Part shown: piece by piece, positions 1 to 11,317 of the stretch | Numbering within the stretch: position 1 is the first letter of the stretch | Layout: the number at the start of each line of letters is the position of its first letter | Source of the DNA: Symbiodinium microadriaticum | Taxonomy: Eukaryota; Sar; Dinophyceae; Suessiales; Symbiodiniaceae | Assembly: GCA_001939145.1 (NCBI GenBank) | Contig: LSRX01000787.1 | Span: 131,870-195,869, forward strand | Direction: 5' to 3' | Length of the DNA: 64,000 nt | The notes under the pieces: generated by a model | The model's input: only the letters and a program-made list of their open reading frames with translations | Databases searched by the model: none | Told to the model about the DNA's origin: nothing | Translations under genes and position numbers: made by a program

Positions 1-12
1 AAACAGGGCGGG

Positions 13-968
13 NNNNNNNNNNNNNNNNNNNNNNNNNNNNNNNNNNNNNNNNNNNNNNNNNNNNNNNNNNNNNNNNNNNNNNNNNNNNNNNNNNNNNNNN
101 NNNNNNNNNNNNNNNNNNNNNNNNNNNNNNNNNNNNNNNNNNNNNNNNNNNNNNNNNNNNNNNNNNNNNNNNNNNNNNNNNNNNNNNNNNNNNNNNNNNN
201 NNNNNNNNNNNNNNNNNNNNNNNNNNNNNNNNNNNNNNNNNNNNNNNNNNNNNNNNNNNNNNNNNNNNNNNNNNNNNNNNNNNNNNNNNNNNNNNNNNNN
301 NNNNNNNNNNNNNNNNNNNNNNNNNNNNNNNNNNNNNNNNNNNNNNNNNNNNNNNNNNNNNNNNNNNNNNNNNNNNNNNNNNNNNNNNNNNNNNNNNNNN
401 NNNNNNNNNNNNNNNNNNNNNNNNNNNNNNNNNNNNNNNNNNNNNNNNNNNNNNNNNNNNNNNNNNNNNNNNNNNNNNNNNNNNNNNNNNNNNNNNNNNN
501 NNNNNNNNNNNNNNNNNNNNNNNNNNNNNNNNNNNNNNNNNNNNNNNNNNNNNNNNNNNNNNNNNNNNNNNNNNNNNNNNNNNNNNNNNNNNNNNNNNNN
601 NNNNNNNNNNNNNNNNNNNNNNNNNNNNNNNNNNNNNNNNNNNNNNNNNNNNNNNNNNNNNNNNNNNNNNNNNNNNNNNNNNNNNNNNNNNNNNNNNNNN
701 NNNNNNNNNNNNNNNNNNNNNNNNNNNNNNNNNNNNNNNNNNNNNNNNNNNNNNNNNNNNNNNNNNNNNNNNNNNNNNNNNNNNNNNNNNNNNNNNNNNN
801 NNNNNNNNNNNNNNNNNNNNNNNNNNNNNNNNNNNNNNNNNNNNNNNNNNNNNNNNNNNNNNNNNNNNNNNNNNNNNNNNNNNNNNNNNNNNNNNNNNNN
901 NNNNNNNNNNNNNNNNNNNNNNNNNNNNNNNNNNNNNNNNNNNNNNNNNNNNNNNNNNNNNNNNNNNN
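13..968. other. Assembly gap (run of N)
   Basis: An uninterrupted run of N follows the first 12 bases. The sequence right after it is a minisatellite, so the gap probably reflects collapsed or unresolved repeats. Confidence 0.99.
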
Positions 969-984
969 GGGGGGTGGTGTTTAA

Positions 985-1410
985 GATGCATGAAATGAGG
1001 GCGGGTGCATACAGATATGATGAAGCGGAATCGCCAAATGAGAGCGCGTGTCTGAGATCAAGATGATTCGGAATCGCTTCGTTGGGCTGGGGTGTGTGTA
1101 AGCTATATGATAGACCGGTATCGCCCGACGAAGGTGGGAATCGCCAAATAAGGGGGGGGGGCTATTGAAGAGATATGATGAACCAGATGATGAACCGGAA
1201 TCGCCAAATGAGGGGGCGTGTTTAAGATGTGCGATCAACCGGAATCGCCGAAGGAGGGGGCGTGTTTGAGTTATATACGATGAACCGGAATCGCCAGATG
1301 AGGGGGCCTGTTTAAGATATATGATGAACCAGAATCGCCCAATGAAGGGGCGTGTTTGGGATATATGCTGAGCCGGAATCGCCGAAGGAACTGAGCGGGT
1401 TAAGATGGTG
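985..1410. repeat. Minisatellite with core GGAATCGCC
   Basis: About nine diverged units of roughly 45-55 bp. Each carries a core like GATGAACCGGAATCGCC followed by AAATGAGGGGGCGTGTTT and a short ATAT-rich linker. The array begins at the N gap, so its true length is unknown. The minus-strand open frame across it (981-1472) follows from the repeat and is not a gene: its translation is itself repetitive and resembles no protein. Confidence 0.85.
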
Positions 1411-1440
1411 AGCCGAAATCTCATTGGATCCCTACATTGC

Positions 1441-3398
1441 CGGATCGTCATCAAAACCCTGATCTGCCCCAACCCAAACGAAATTCCCGCTGGTCAAACC
1501 ATGAACCGAGCTTAGATCCCTAAACAGTGCTATCGCAGTACTCAGGGGCACATCACAAGGGCCACTGTCAAAATACCATACTCTTAGTAGGGAAGAGAGC
1601 ATACACAAGGGAAGCGGACAACAAATACAAAAGCCGGAAAAATTCAGAACTCATCTGGTGACCGATGTTCAGAATTGCAGACAACGACGGGCGCGGGGCC
1701 ATTTTGTGGTCTTTCCTCTGCTTCGCAGGCGCGACGCTCTGTCCCATGCGCAGGAACCAGGCTGACAGTTTCTGTAGTGAAGGGACAGTGAGTAATGCCT
1801 TGCTGAAATTTTCATTCCGGAGTCCTGCAGGTCGCAAACCAACAGGCGAGTCCTCACAGAGTTCGAGCAGTTCGTGCGATGATGCAGAGGCAGCTGATAG
1901 TGTCCATCTGCATATACACCAGATTTACAACACCATGACTGACGTTGCTAAACTGATTGATCAGTGGCTTCGCTGTGTTCAGCGAGGATCACGAATACAA
2001 AGATGCCACTTGCAAAGCTTTGTCGGAGAAGCCTGAAAGGTCAAGCGGCAATCGGCTTCTCCTGCCTTGCCGGAGCTTGAGAAACGGATCGTAATGAGGG
2101 TCGTGGCATCGTTCAGAATCCTTTGACGCACCTGTGATACCGTGCTTCTCAGGCCGGCGAAGCCTTCGCCACGAGCCCAGACTTCGACCAAGACACGTAG
2201 ACCTCCTGTGCCCTCAGGCGGCCGGTGCCACGAGCTCGCTGGTGCAATCCCTCCCAAGCGGAGATTTACATCTGCATGGACCGGGCCTTCTTCAGCTTAG
2301 TTGCGCTGCACTTTCCGGAGACCCCGCGCGAGCGGTCGCACTGGCATGGGGGAGGGCTGCATGTCAGGACTTCGAATGGACATGTGATGACGGTGAAGAC
2401 CGTCAGGCAGTTCAATGTCACGGCTTTCATGTGCAGAGACGTTTCAATTTCACTGTTGCCTCGCTTCGCGATCGTGCGAATCAGACTACAAAAGGTTCAC
2501 AGCGATAACGTTGAGATCATCGAGTTTTCATTCGTGATCTACGATGCGAAGGAGACCGTTTGCAGCCCGTGTCGTCAGTCCATCTCTTGCAAATATTGTG
2601 ACGGCATTCAGGCACAAAGGATGGTCCTCGAAGGGCAGCACTACTGCAAGAATTCCAGGACGCCGCAGAGAGTCGTCTGGACTTTCTTCACTGATGCAGT
2701 CAGACACTACACCACATCCTGCCACGAAGCGCGATACAGTAGGCCCCACCATGTCAAGATTTCAGCTTGCAGCCTGTTGGAGGAACTCGGTTTGGAAGAC
2801 TAACTGATTGCCATCCAGAGATGTTATCGTACGCTGCAGTTGGGAGGCTTGTCACCGAAAGCTGATGAAATCAGCTTGCCAGCACGGAAGGACTCCTATT
2901 ACAAGTTTCTGTACCGAGCTGACCGGCATCAGTGATGCAACGCTCGCAGATGCAGGAGCGCTGAGCTGTGAAGATTGCGCTGAGAAAGTAGTCTCGATCC
3001 CACCGGCTGACATGACCGGAGATCTGCATCGGCAGGATCCCTTGCTGATGCCCTCCAAGCCCTTTGCAGAGCGCTGGACGAGGAGCCACTGCGTGGAAGG
3101 CAGGTCCTTAGCCGCAAGAAGCCACTGTTTCGGGTCAAGCTGGGTTTCGCAGCTCGTTTGGCTTTAGCTTGGGGCACGGCCCTCCTACAGTTACAAGACA
3201 GCTTTCACTCATGTCATGCGGAGAATGGCTTCGCAAACTCATCCAAGTTCAAGCTTGGGTCTAGAATCTTCACAGGCAACAATTGACGCTTCTTGATGTT
3301 CCTTTCAATCCAGTATTGCCGCTTAACGTATCGTCTCATCGCCTGATGCGGACTCTAGAGTATTGTTCAAACCTGCCGGTGACGCGCAACAGAAATGA
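1441..3398. other. No gene recognised between the minisatellite and the carrier gene
   Basis: The longest open frame (2225-2806, +, 192 codons) has no recognisable domain, and its length is within what chance allows in 64 kb at this GC content. There are no clear AG|G-bounded exons that I could tie to a family and no repeats of note. It may be 5' flank or introns of an unrecognised gene. Confidence 0.4.
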
Positions 3399-4643
3399 AT
3401 GGCCGAACCCTCTGCATCAAACTTGCTTCCGACGCAGCTTGCGGCCCTCCATGCTGAGTACAGCCGTCATGGTCGCCTGGGAGACGATGGGACATCCGAG
3501 CTGAACTTTCACGAGTTCGTGGCTTTGGCGACCGCGTTACAGCTTCCGCTGTCGAAACAGAGCGAGGAGGAGCAGCGCAGTGTTTTTGCAGAGGTTGCCA
3601 CAAGCGGTGGTGGAAGCGAAACCACTGTGTCGTTTGAAGAACTCTGTGCATGGATCGAGAAAGGCGCTTCAGCCGATGCCGTTGCCTTGAGGCTCTTGGC
3701 TCGGGAGGAGGAATCAGCATTTTCGGCAGGGTTGGTTCGGGCCGTGACAGGCCTGATTCGGCCATTGAGTGGTGTGGCATTGATTCAAGCCCTCATCGCA
3801 ATGAAGTTCAAGCTTCTTTGGCTTGCGAAGTCTGCCACAGTTGTCGCGAAGAAGTGCATGATGTTTGCCAAGGCTAAGGCTTTCGTCTCTGCTGAGGCAG
3901 CCGTAAGGAACCCGTGGCGTCTCTTTCGCCGACAAGTCGTCAGTCCACTGGATGCTTTTCGAGTTCATCCTTCTGGAATCTTGGGTGCATTGCGCGAGGA
4001 GCACAAAAAACGCGGAGTCCGAGGCATTGGACTTAAGACTACAGGTCCGTATTTAGCCAATGCCGTGGTTGCTATGTCCATGTTCCATACCTACACTTAT
4101 GCGCGACTGTCATTGCACATGCTAGCTGTGGAGCATCCCATGATCGCAGATAGCCCTCTCAGATGCGAAGCGGCTGCTGCTTCTGCAGCTGGTGTCGTGC
4201 AAGCTACAATGCACACGCCTCTGTACAACATGCGATTGGGACGTGAAGAGAATATTGCTGCAGTGCAGCGGTTGGAGCACAAGGGGCTGAGCCAATCTTT
4301 TCGCGAATTGTATGGGAGAGGCGGGTTGCCGGGATGCTTCCGGAACTATCCTTTTGTTTTGGTACAGGAGACCTGCTCGTTGGTCACGTTCTTTGCAAGC
4401 TACGAATGGTTCAAGACGAACGCGACAATACTTGTTCACCACCACGTAGATGCTTCTGGTGAGAAGGATATTTTCGCGTGGGCCTCCGCTGCAAGCCTCT
4501 CTGGCGTGGTCATGGTCGCGGTCGGCACGCCGTTTGAGAATGTGCTGACATGGCACGTCTCCAGAAGAGGGCCAAGCACGCCAAACAGCGGCTTGGTGTC
4601 GGCAGAGTCGGACCCGGTAAACATGTGTCATGAAATGTCATGA
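3399..4643 (+). CDS. Mitochondrial-carrier-like (SLC25) protein with degenerate N-terminal EF-hands
   Basis: A 414-codon intronless ORF. Residues ~20-45 and ~62-88 read as a calmodulin-type EF-hand pair (LNFHEFVALA, VSFEELCAWIEKG), but the calcium loops have lost their Asp positions. From ~175 the protein resembles the mitochondrial carrier fold: each repeat has a degraded form of the PxDxxR signature, PLDAFR (183-188), PLYNMR (274-279) and PFENVL (378-383), with carrier-like hydrophobic stretches between. The architecture recalls calcium-regulated carriers (SCaMC, aralar), which transport ATP-Mg/phosphate or amino acids across the inner mitochondrial membrane. The substrate here cannot be told. 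The third repeat stops soon after its signature, so the gene is either truncated or continues in an exon I could not find. The ATG at 3399 is the first in frame. Confidence 0.7.
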   Translation: MAEPSASNLLPTQLAALHAEYSRHGRLGDDGTSELNFHEFVALATALQLPLSKQSEEEQRSVFAEVATSGGGSETTVSFEELCAWIEKGASADAVALRLLAREEESAFSAGLVRAVTGLIRPLSGVALIQALIAMKFKLLWLAKSATVVAKKCMMFAKAKAFVSAEAAVRNPWRLFRRQVVSPLDAFRVHPSGILGALREEHKKRGVRGIGLKTTGPYLANAVVAMSMFHTYTYARLSLHMLAVEHPMIADSPLRCEAAAASAAGVVQATMHTPLYNMRLGREENIAAVQRLEHKGLSQSFRELYGRGGLPGCFRNYPFVLVQETCSLVTFFASYEWFKTNATILVHHHVDASGEKDIFAWASAASLSGVVMVAVGTPFENVLTWHVSRRGPSTPNSGLVSAESDPVNMCHEMS

Positions 4644-5545
4644 ACCATGAACTGTACTTTGTTAAGCAGGACATGGCGTCGGTTGCAAGTTATCTGTTGG
4701 CCTAGAACTTAAAGTGCTCCTAGTCTCCTAGTACTCGTGGCCTCGTAGCCTACCTGTAGTAGCGAGTGGAAAGCGCACAAGCTGGCGATTTTTGGTGAGG
4801 TGTTTTTGCGCACTTCGTTAAGTTCGGCATTTCCAAGCCGCACGCTGCCCGCCTGGTGCTGTGGAGCGGAATGAGGAGCGTGGGAGCTGCATAACTAAAA
4901 CGAGCGCCTGTTTGTGTGGAAGCGACACATCCAATTACTTGTAGCACCCTGACCAGGAAGAAGCTAATTGGGGCTCCTTTGATGGGATTGCCACTGTTGG
5001 CCTATGAAGCTTTGATGTAGATTTGGTGGAGTCAAGCACATGACCAGAGAGTCTGGTTTTGTACAGTGCCGTCGTCTCTATCAGCGAATGCAGTTTGTCA
5101 ATGTATGTTGATGTTTTCTCTTGGGCCTTTGTCCTGCCTGCACTAAGGAGTTCATGATTCACAGAGGTTGGGCTCCTGCACTGCGCTAGACGCTAGCGCT
5201 AGCCGCTAGCGTCGTGATGCGTCGTGAACATGTCTGACCAGCAGATTGCAGGGTGTTTCGGATGCCGGGTGCAGCACAGTGTTTTTGACGTCGGCATCGG
5301 ACACCTGATGCCTCCACTTGCCTTTCTGATTGCCAAAGGCTGCAGTCACGATGGTGTTTAGGACCTCAGCAGATGAGCGTGGACAAAAGAGCTCCAATAC
5401 ACTCAAACATCCCGACCTCCGCGGTGGGCAGCCCTTTGCAATTTGATGCAATTTGCAGGCCCTGCTGCGCCGTGACCCATGGCAGCGCTGACCTGGAGCT
5501 GATCCTGCCAATGCACTGCAAGGCCGAGATGCGCTCACGCAGCCC
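4644..5545. other. 3' flank of the carrier gene; nothing coding recognised
   Basis: I looked for the missing end of the third carrier repeat here and did not find it. The only structured element is the perfect hairpin at 5189-5213. Minus-strand frames across 5206-5652 do not read like protein. Confidence 0.35.
5189..5213. repeat. Perfect 10-bp inverted repeat (hairpin)
   Basis: GACGCTAGCG, a 5-base loop (CTAGC), then CGCTAGCGTC. The arms are exactly complementary. The element lies about 550 bp after the carrier gene, so a role in transcript 3'-end structure or as a small-element terminus is conceivable, but nothing else supports either. Confidence 0.8.
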
Positions 5546-5803
5546 ATGCGGTCCAGCGTGGCCCAGCAGCAGGCATTGGGACTGGAAGTGCCCGAAGTGC
5601 TGAAGAGCCGCGGCTGCATTTCAGTACTAGAGTCATATCTCCAGGCGGACACACGTGAACTTGCAAACGATGCCTACAGGTCCTATGCAGACTTGCGACT
5701 TGCCGCGCAGAGACAAGTTCTGGCAAGTGGACAGCGAGGCAGGAACGGCCGAAGTGCGAGAGAGCGGATGAGCAGAGTTGCGCAGTGGAGTCGTAACGTG
5801 TAA
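5546..5803 (+). CDS. Unidentified coding-like ORF fragment
   Basis: The frame reads like a helical protein (VAQQQALGLEVPEVLKSRG, then LESYLQADTRELANDAYRSY) and could be one exon of a longer gene. The pattern faintly recalls armadillo-type repeat proteins, which are common in dinoflagellates, but no complete repeat can be aligned. The family is not recognised and the boundaries are those of the open frame, not of splice sites. Confidence 0.25.
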   Translation: MRSSVAQQQALGLEVPEVLKSRGCISVLESYLQADTRELANDAYRSYADLRLAAQRQVLASGQRGRNGRSARERMSRVAQWSRNV

Positions 5804-7377
5804 AGAGCTTGAGAAGAGGGGGGACTGCTGCAGGTGTACGTGCCTCGAGCTTGCGGGAGATCTGCGATTCGCTGCAAGTTGAAATGGTGGGGACGGAGCA
5901 CTGTGGATTAGATGACTCGTGGATGGTCCTGCCACTTGGCTGTATCCTTGGAAGCTAGTAGAAGAGCCCACAGGAATCTACGAGTTGCCAAGCTGAGGTT
6001 AGCCCTTCAGCAGCTTCTGAAGTTGGGAACGCCCTTGCAACCCATCAACTTCTTCGTCGCGACTCGCTTTCAGTGGCCGTACAGTTTCGGCGGTCACCTA
6101 ACCCCTCGCATCGTCAAAGGCGCTGCATGCTAGACTGCTAGAATCTACTACTGCAGATCTTTCGTCTCGCCGGCCCAGGAGACTGAATCGTTTCTTGCTG
6201 GTGAAAGACAGGAGGGCCCCGAGTGAACATTTTTCTCCAAGCTTTCGGTGGGCTCCAGTATGGCATGCTTCGTGTTTCAGCTGCGCAGGACTCGCGACTC
6301 TGCCTGGACGGGCTTCCCTTCCACGCACTTTCTGCAGTGGCTTGGTCTTGAAGAGAGGCCTCACGCGCTTCGCATCGCCTGCCAGAAATGTCTGCTGCAA
6401 CTCAGGATGTGTCAGCCTGGATGGAGACATATCTCGGTGAGGCACATGCGAGAAGACGCAAGAACGCTGTGTGCAGCTCGAACTTCCAGTGTTTTTCGCA
6501 ATCTTGAGCACCAGGCGGCAGTAAGGAAGAGTTTGCTCTACATCGCGCGAACCCCATCGAAGCAAGAGTCATGCTGCCTGTGTTCTCATACGGAAGTGAG
6601 GTCATCGGAACTGATGGCCGCGCTACTGGAAGGGCAGTCATCCGATTCTTGGACGGCTGGGAGGCGCACAGCTGAAACAAAGACGAGTATTACACGCGTG
6701 ACCATGTGCGTTGGACTCCTGTGTGCCTCCATCTGACTTGAGAGGCAGCTGCTCGAGCACTTCAGATTCTGTCAGGCTCGGTGATGCGAATGTTTGTTGT
6801 TTACAGCCAGTGAGTTTCTGATGCAGGCGGGAAGCTCATGGTATGCAAAGCAAGCGACGAGCATCGCTACAACGAGTCTAGCTTGCAGTTGCAGTGTGAC
6901 AACCGAAATCGTGCGGGTCTGCGGCTGTGGTGTCAATAGTACAGTACTTTTTCAGAGTCCATGAATGCTGCCAGACAAGGAACGCTTGATACTGACCCGT
7001 CCGCTAAGAGAAGACGAGCTTCGACTCAGCTTCTTGGAACAGCTGCCCTGCAGCATCGAGGACGCTCCTGCCCTTGCGCCAGGGACCCAGCTCTAACTCG
7101 TCGCAAACCCATCGCTGCCGTAGTTCGGTGCTTGCTTTCGGCACAGGCCCTTTCCCAGAGCGCCGAGCGATCTTGGGAGAGGCGCGGATTGTGTCGACTG
7201 CACCAGTAAGCCCTTGAGAAGATGATGGAGATGCGACGAGTACCAGGTAAGAAGTACTGCTTCGCTTTCCAGGAGGACCCCGGTGGTGACCACAGTAATA
7301 GGACATAAGGCCTCATGAAAGGTGATGGGGTGTAGCGTAATCATGTGTAGGCCTTCTGGTGGCCCTTATGCTTCCAG
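5804..7377. other. No recognisable gene
   Basis: Scattered short frames on both strands overlap each other (for example around 6.1-6.7 and 7.0-7.3 kb) and none reads like a known family. No tandem repeats. This may be introns or 5' part of the CCCH gene that follows. Confidence 0.35.
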
Positions 7378-7590
7378 GACCGCTGCAAGAACGGAGACCG
7401 CTGTCGGTATGTTCACGAAAAAGCCCCAGGCCGAGTGCTCGGATACGTTCGGAGACAAGTGCAGCAGGAGTTATTGTTGCGATTGTTATCCCGTCAGATG
7501 GGGTCATCAAGTTCCCCAGCAAGAATTGCCATGACTTCCAGAAGGGGTTCTGTTCTCGCGGGGAGCAATGTCACTACAAGCAGCTAAGCC
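7378..7590 (+). CDS. CCCH-type zinc-finger protein (partial, two exons)
   Basis: Exon 7378-7429 follows an AG|G acceptor and encodes DRCKNGDRCRYVHEK, which is the C-x5-C-x3-H part of a CCCH finger. Its first Cys must lie in an upstream exon. A second exon from about 7520 encodes NCHDFQKGFCSRGEQCHYK, a C-x7-C-x5-C finger in which the final His would fall at or just after the exon end (the direct read-through gives Gln). CCCH proteins bind single-stranded RNA and act in mRNA processing or decay, and they are abundant in dinoflagellates, where control is largely post-transcriptional. Full extent and partners are unknown. The phase between the two exons does not join cleanly, so another small exon may lie between. 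Confidence 0.6.
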
Positions 7591-8474
7591 GCAACTAAAG
7601 CTAAGGCTCCATTGACATGTTGCTTGCAAAGTGCGTCCTCAAGTGGTCCTTCTGTGTTGGCTTTGCAGCAACTTTGCAAACAGGTGCAACTAGCGGAGCG
7701 AGCATATCTGTCGTCTTTGCTTCAGCAGAGGCACCAGCTGACGAACGGGCGGAGCTGAAACTTTGCGAGAACAGCGCTGTGTACCCGTGACCCGTCGTGG
7801 AAGCCTATTGCATAATTCCACAGTCCTTGCCGCATGCAGCAACACGAATACACAAAGTTTTTTTTCTCGAGGTCCCGGGCAGCCGGCAAGAACTCGGAGA
7901 AATCTCGGCGCCGCAGAGATCCGTGGCACCGGCAACACAAGTTGAAGCGTGAGAAGCTGCGAAGCTCTCCGAGGTCTTTGACTAAGGCTAAGGTCTCGTG
8001 TATGGTCATCTGGTCAAGTGGTCGGAGCAGGTGAAGGCCTGAGAAAGGAGTCGGGCGGGACAGGCCGGGCTCTCTGTCACCGAATGCCAGTGACCTGCCC
8101 GACCAGCGAAAAAAGAGCTGTATGCCTGCTTCGCACTTGCAAGCTCAAGATGACGGAAAGTCTTCAGCCAGACAGTGTGACTTTCAGATTTTTCCCCTGC
8201 GTAGGCAGCCGACGCAGCTACGGATCATTCTATGCCATACGGGACAGCGACGAGCTAAGCTGTAGCTTCCGTGTTTTTATCATGTCCATGCTCCTCCCGG
8301 TGTCTCGTGTCTGAGTCGTGCAGCCAAATAACGGTTTTTCTGCCAGAGAGGTCATGTCCCCTGCGCCATCTGGCGCAAACGTGGCACGTGAGCTGCAGGC
8401 CCCAGCTTTCCAGCTACCCATGGCCACAAGAACACTTTGAAAGCAGCTGACATAGAGCTGCATCAAATGGATAC

Positions 8475-8872
8475 ATGCAGGACTTCTTCTTGCGATCACA
8501 CTCGCTGCGGGCAAACACCTCGGAGTGGACAGCTTTCATGCGCTGCGTTGTTCGGAAAGCCAATGCACATCAATGGATCCTTTCTGTGGTGTGCATGGAC
8601 GCAACCATGTACGGGTTGCTGCGGCGCTTATCGTCCCGTACATTGCCACAATCCATCACACGCGTGACCACTTGAATAGATCCGTGAAGAGCGCAGAAAT
8701 ATCCGAAGGACAAGAAGAGCACAGCAGAATTGTCACAGGCAATTCAGCCTGGGGCGTGTTCGTGAGATGTCAACCGGTTCCCATCGTCGAGGGCAGGGTT
8801 TCCAAGCAGGACTTGGTCAACGCCGTGCCCTTTCAGTTCACGCGAGCCTCATCGAGCCTCTCTAGAATCTAG
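8475..8872 (+). CDS. Unidentified protein, two coding-like exons
   Basis: From about 8481, after an AG|G acceptor, one frame reads as globular protein (DFFLRSHSLRANTSEWTAFM, WILSVVCMDATMYGLLRRL). A second segment at ~8690-8850 in another frame reads EEHSRIVTGNSAWGVFVRC and PVPIVEGRVSKQDLVNAV. The frame change suggests an intron between. No family is recognised. These may be 3' exons of the CCCH gene upstream or a separate gene on the same strand. Confidence 0.35.
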
Positions 8873-11317
8873 AAGTTATCCGTGGAGCACATATACACCA
8901 AACGTTGTGCACAACAATGTAGCTGGAGCTTGCAGGAAGTGTCGTTCACGGCAGTTTGAGATTTGACCCATAGGGCCAGGCGACAACGAGCAATTGCTAG
9001 TGCAGAAGCGCCGAGAATCAGAGCAAGCGGCAGAACGTCCAACACGGAGTGACGGACAGCAAGAACCGCACTCAAGACTGTACGCGAAACCTGAAGTTGA
9101 AGCTAGCGGTGGTTAGCAGAAGCACAAGGCGGATGCCAGGGACATCGGAGGGTGGGCGTTTGACGCGTGAGGTGGCGTTGTGTTACGGCCCAAGTTGGGC
9201 CGTGAGCAGCCGCCAGCCCAGCTTGGGTCAGAAGAAATCACCAAGACTCGCCAGTACGACAACATGCAGAGAACATTGAGCTCTCTGCCTCCTTTGGATG
9301 AGTATTTGGAGTGCCTCCAAACGGCTCAGATTCATATTGCTCTCCGGAATTCGACCGCGTGGAATCTGGAAAGAACCACGTCATGAGCCGGAAAGAGCAC
9401 AGTCAATCCGGCCAGCCAAACCTGAGTTTTGGAATGAGTGCTCCTTGCGACAAAGGTTCTCCCTGGTGCTCGCGAGTGCTGACCTTGAGTTACAGCGAGA
9501 ACTGGAGTTACAGATTCTTCAGACGTTTCAGTTTCAGGTTTGCTGCATCTGCTTCGAGTCTCTTTGGGGCATTGCAGGATGCTTTTGACTTCCAGGCTGG
9601 GGTAGTCGCCAAATCCCCGAACTTCCACGAACTTCCTTGAAGAACCCTTGTCTAGAGGATGACAGCGTCAGAAACCAGTTCGAGCACCTGCTCTCGCTGC
9701 TGCAGTCGCACTCTGCCTTAGTCATGGCCTGAACTTCGTGAAATTTGCGATGCACTTCTGTGTAGTCACCTGCATGTCCGCGGTCTTTGCAGGTGGCCGA
9801 CCGGGATGTGCAGGATGAGGAGGAGGTGGACCTGAGAGCAGCTCGGGAGATACGAGAGTCTCTTGTGTTGCCGCTATGGTTTCTCGCACAGATTGGAAGG
9901 AGTTTCAAACTGAGTCTGAACGTGCAACCGTGATGCCCGCTTCGCTGCGGCACCTCCGCGACAGCAACTTGCAGCCGAGCAGAATCCCTACATCCGGATT
10001 CAGTAGTTTAAGAGCCATCGGCCAACGATGATGTGTGAGCCAGAAAGCCAGACCTCTTCAACCGTGAGTCTTTAAGCACAGCGATAGGATCTGGCAACAG
10101 AATCAACAAGCTCTGATCGGCAACGGCAGCTTCAAGAATGCGATACTGGACGCTCTCTTTGACGGTGAAAGTAGACGAAGTAGTGCAGTGGTGGGCGAGA
10201 GGGTGATGATGCAAGAACTAAGAACTTTTGGCATGCGACAAACAGGTTCGGGAAGACCATCTGCTCACCTCAGCGCTGGGGGAGCTTTACACAGAGCTGC
10301 TGCAGGAGCCAAGCGGGCAAGGGGGGGGCTCATCTGGCTGTCCCGAGTCCATGTCCTAGGCAGTTTGTCGACTTTGCGACGTGCAGGGATTCCGTCGCTG
10401 GCGCAGCACCTGCTGTGATTCCGATGACTTCGACATGCCCGAGAGACGTGAGGCAACGCGCTCACCCTTTCAGTCTGCTTCACTCAGATTTCCAAACTTT
10501 CAAGACTCGCGCTGCGCCCCGTTTGCTGAGCCCTCGCGTCTTGCCTGTTTCGGTCGGCCGAGGGCACGTTGCCGCCACTGGCGGGAGCTCGCTGGAACCC
10601 CCTGTTGGAGACCTGGTCGAATCGCGAGATTTCTCGGATTAGGAACATCTTCGAGTACTGGAGGCCGGCGTCCCTCTACGGAGGTCGATCCGACGATGCT
10701 CTCGAAGCCTCAAGGCTCCGAAGGTCTCCTGAGCGGGAGTTCAGATTGTCCATGAGCTTGCTCAGGCAGCTGGCAGAGATCACAGCATACTTGTCAGTAA
10801 CTCAGCTTCTCAAACTTTCTGCTTTGAGACCGGTGCCATGTGCAAGGGCAGTATCATTCTGATTCAGCTCTGATGGGACATCATAGCCCATCGTAGCCTG
10901 TCGTTCGCTGCCGAGGCTAGTTTGGGGTGAGGGCGGAAATGTCCGTTTCATGCCAGAGGCCAGCACGGCACCGCCTTGGAAGCAGAGCTCAGTCCAATTC
11001 CTTTTCCATCCTGCAAGGTTGTATATTTCCTGACGGAGATGGCCCTCGCTGCGGTCTGCAACCTTGGGCCTTCGACTTACCTTCCTTGGAGTTCTCTGCA
11101 GACTTGAGGAAGCCCCTGGACCAGCCGGGCTGTACGGAGGAGCCGGAGGGCGACTCCCCTGAATTTCACGCTGCAGTTGTGCCTCCATGCCCGGCCATGC
11201 AATATTTGCCAGTCGTTCCGATGGATCCTCATTTCGGAGCCGGAACTTCCTGGCAAAGGCGATGTATTCCTCGCCCTACAAGGCCGCTTCGACTCGTCAT
11301 GATACAGAGATCTGCAG
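8873..11317. other. No gene recognised; possible 5' exons of the glucan synthase
   Basis: Overlapping frames near 9.3-9.6 and 10.4-11.2 kb are of mixed quality. A plausible coding stretch near 10.66-10.83 kb (FRLSMSLLRQLAEITAYL) could belong to the N-terminal part of the glucan synthase that starts to be recognisable at 11318, but I cannot align it. Confidence 0.3.

Noticed and set aside
981..1472. 163-codon minus-strand ORF
   Set aside because: It spans the minisatellite and its translation is repetitive; it follows from the repeat.
2225..2806. 192-codon plus-strand ORF
   Set aside because: No domain or family likeness; one such length is expected by chance in a window this size.
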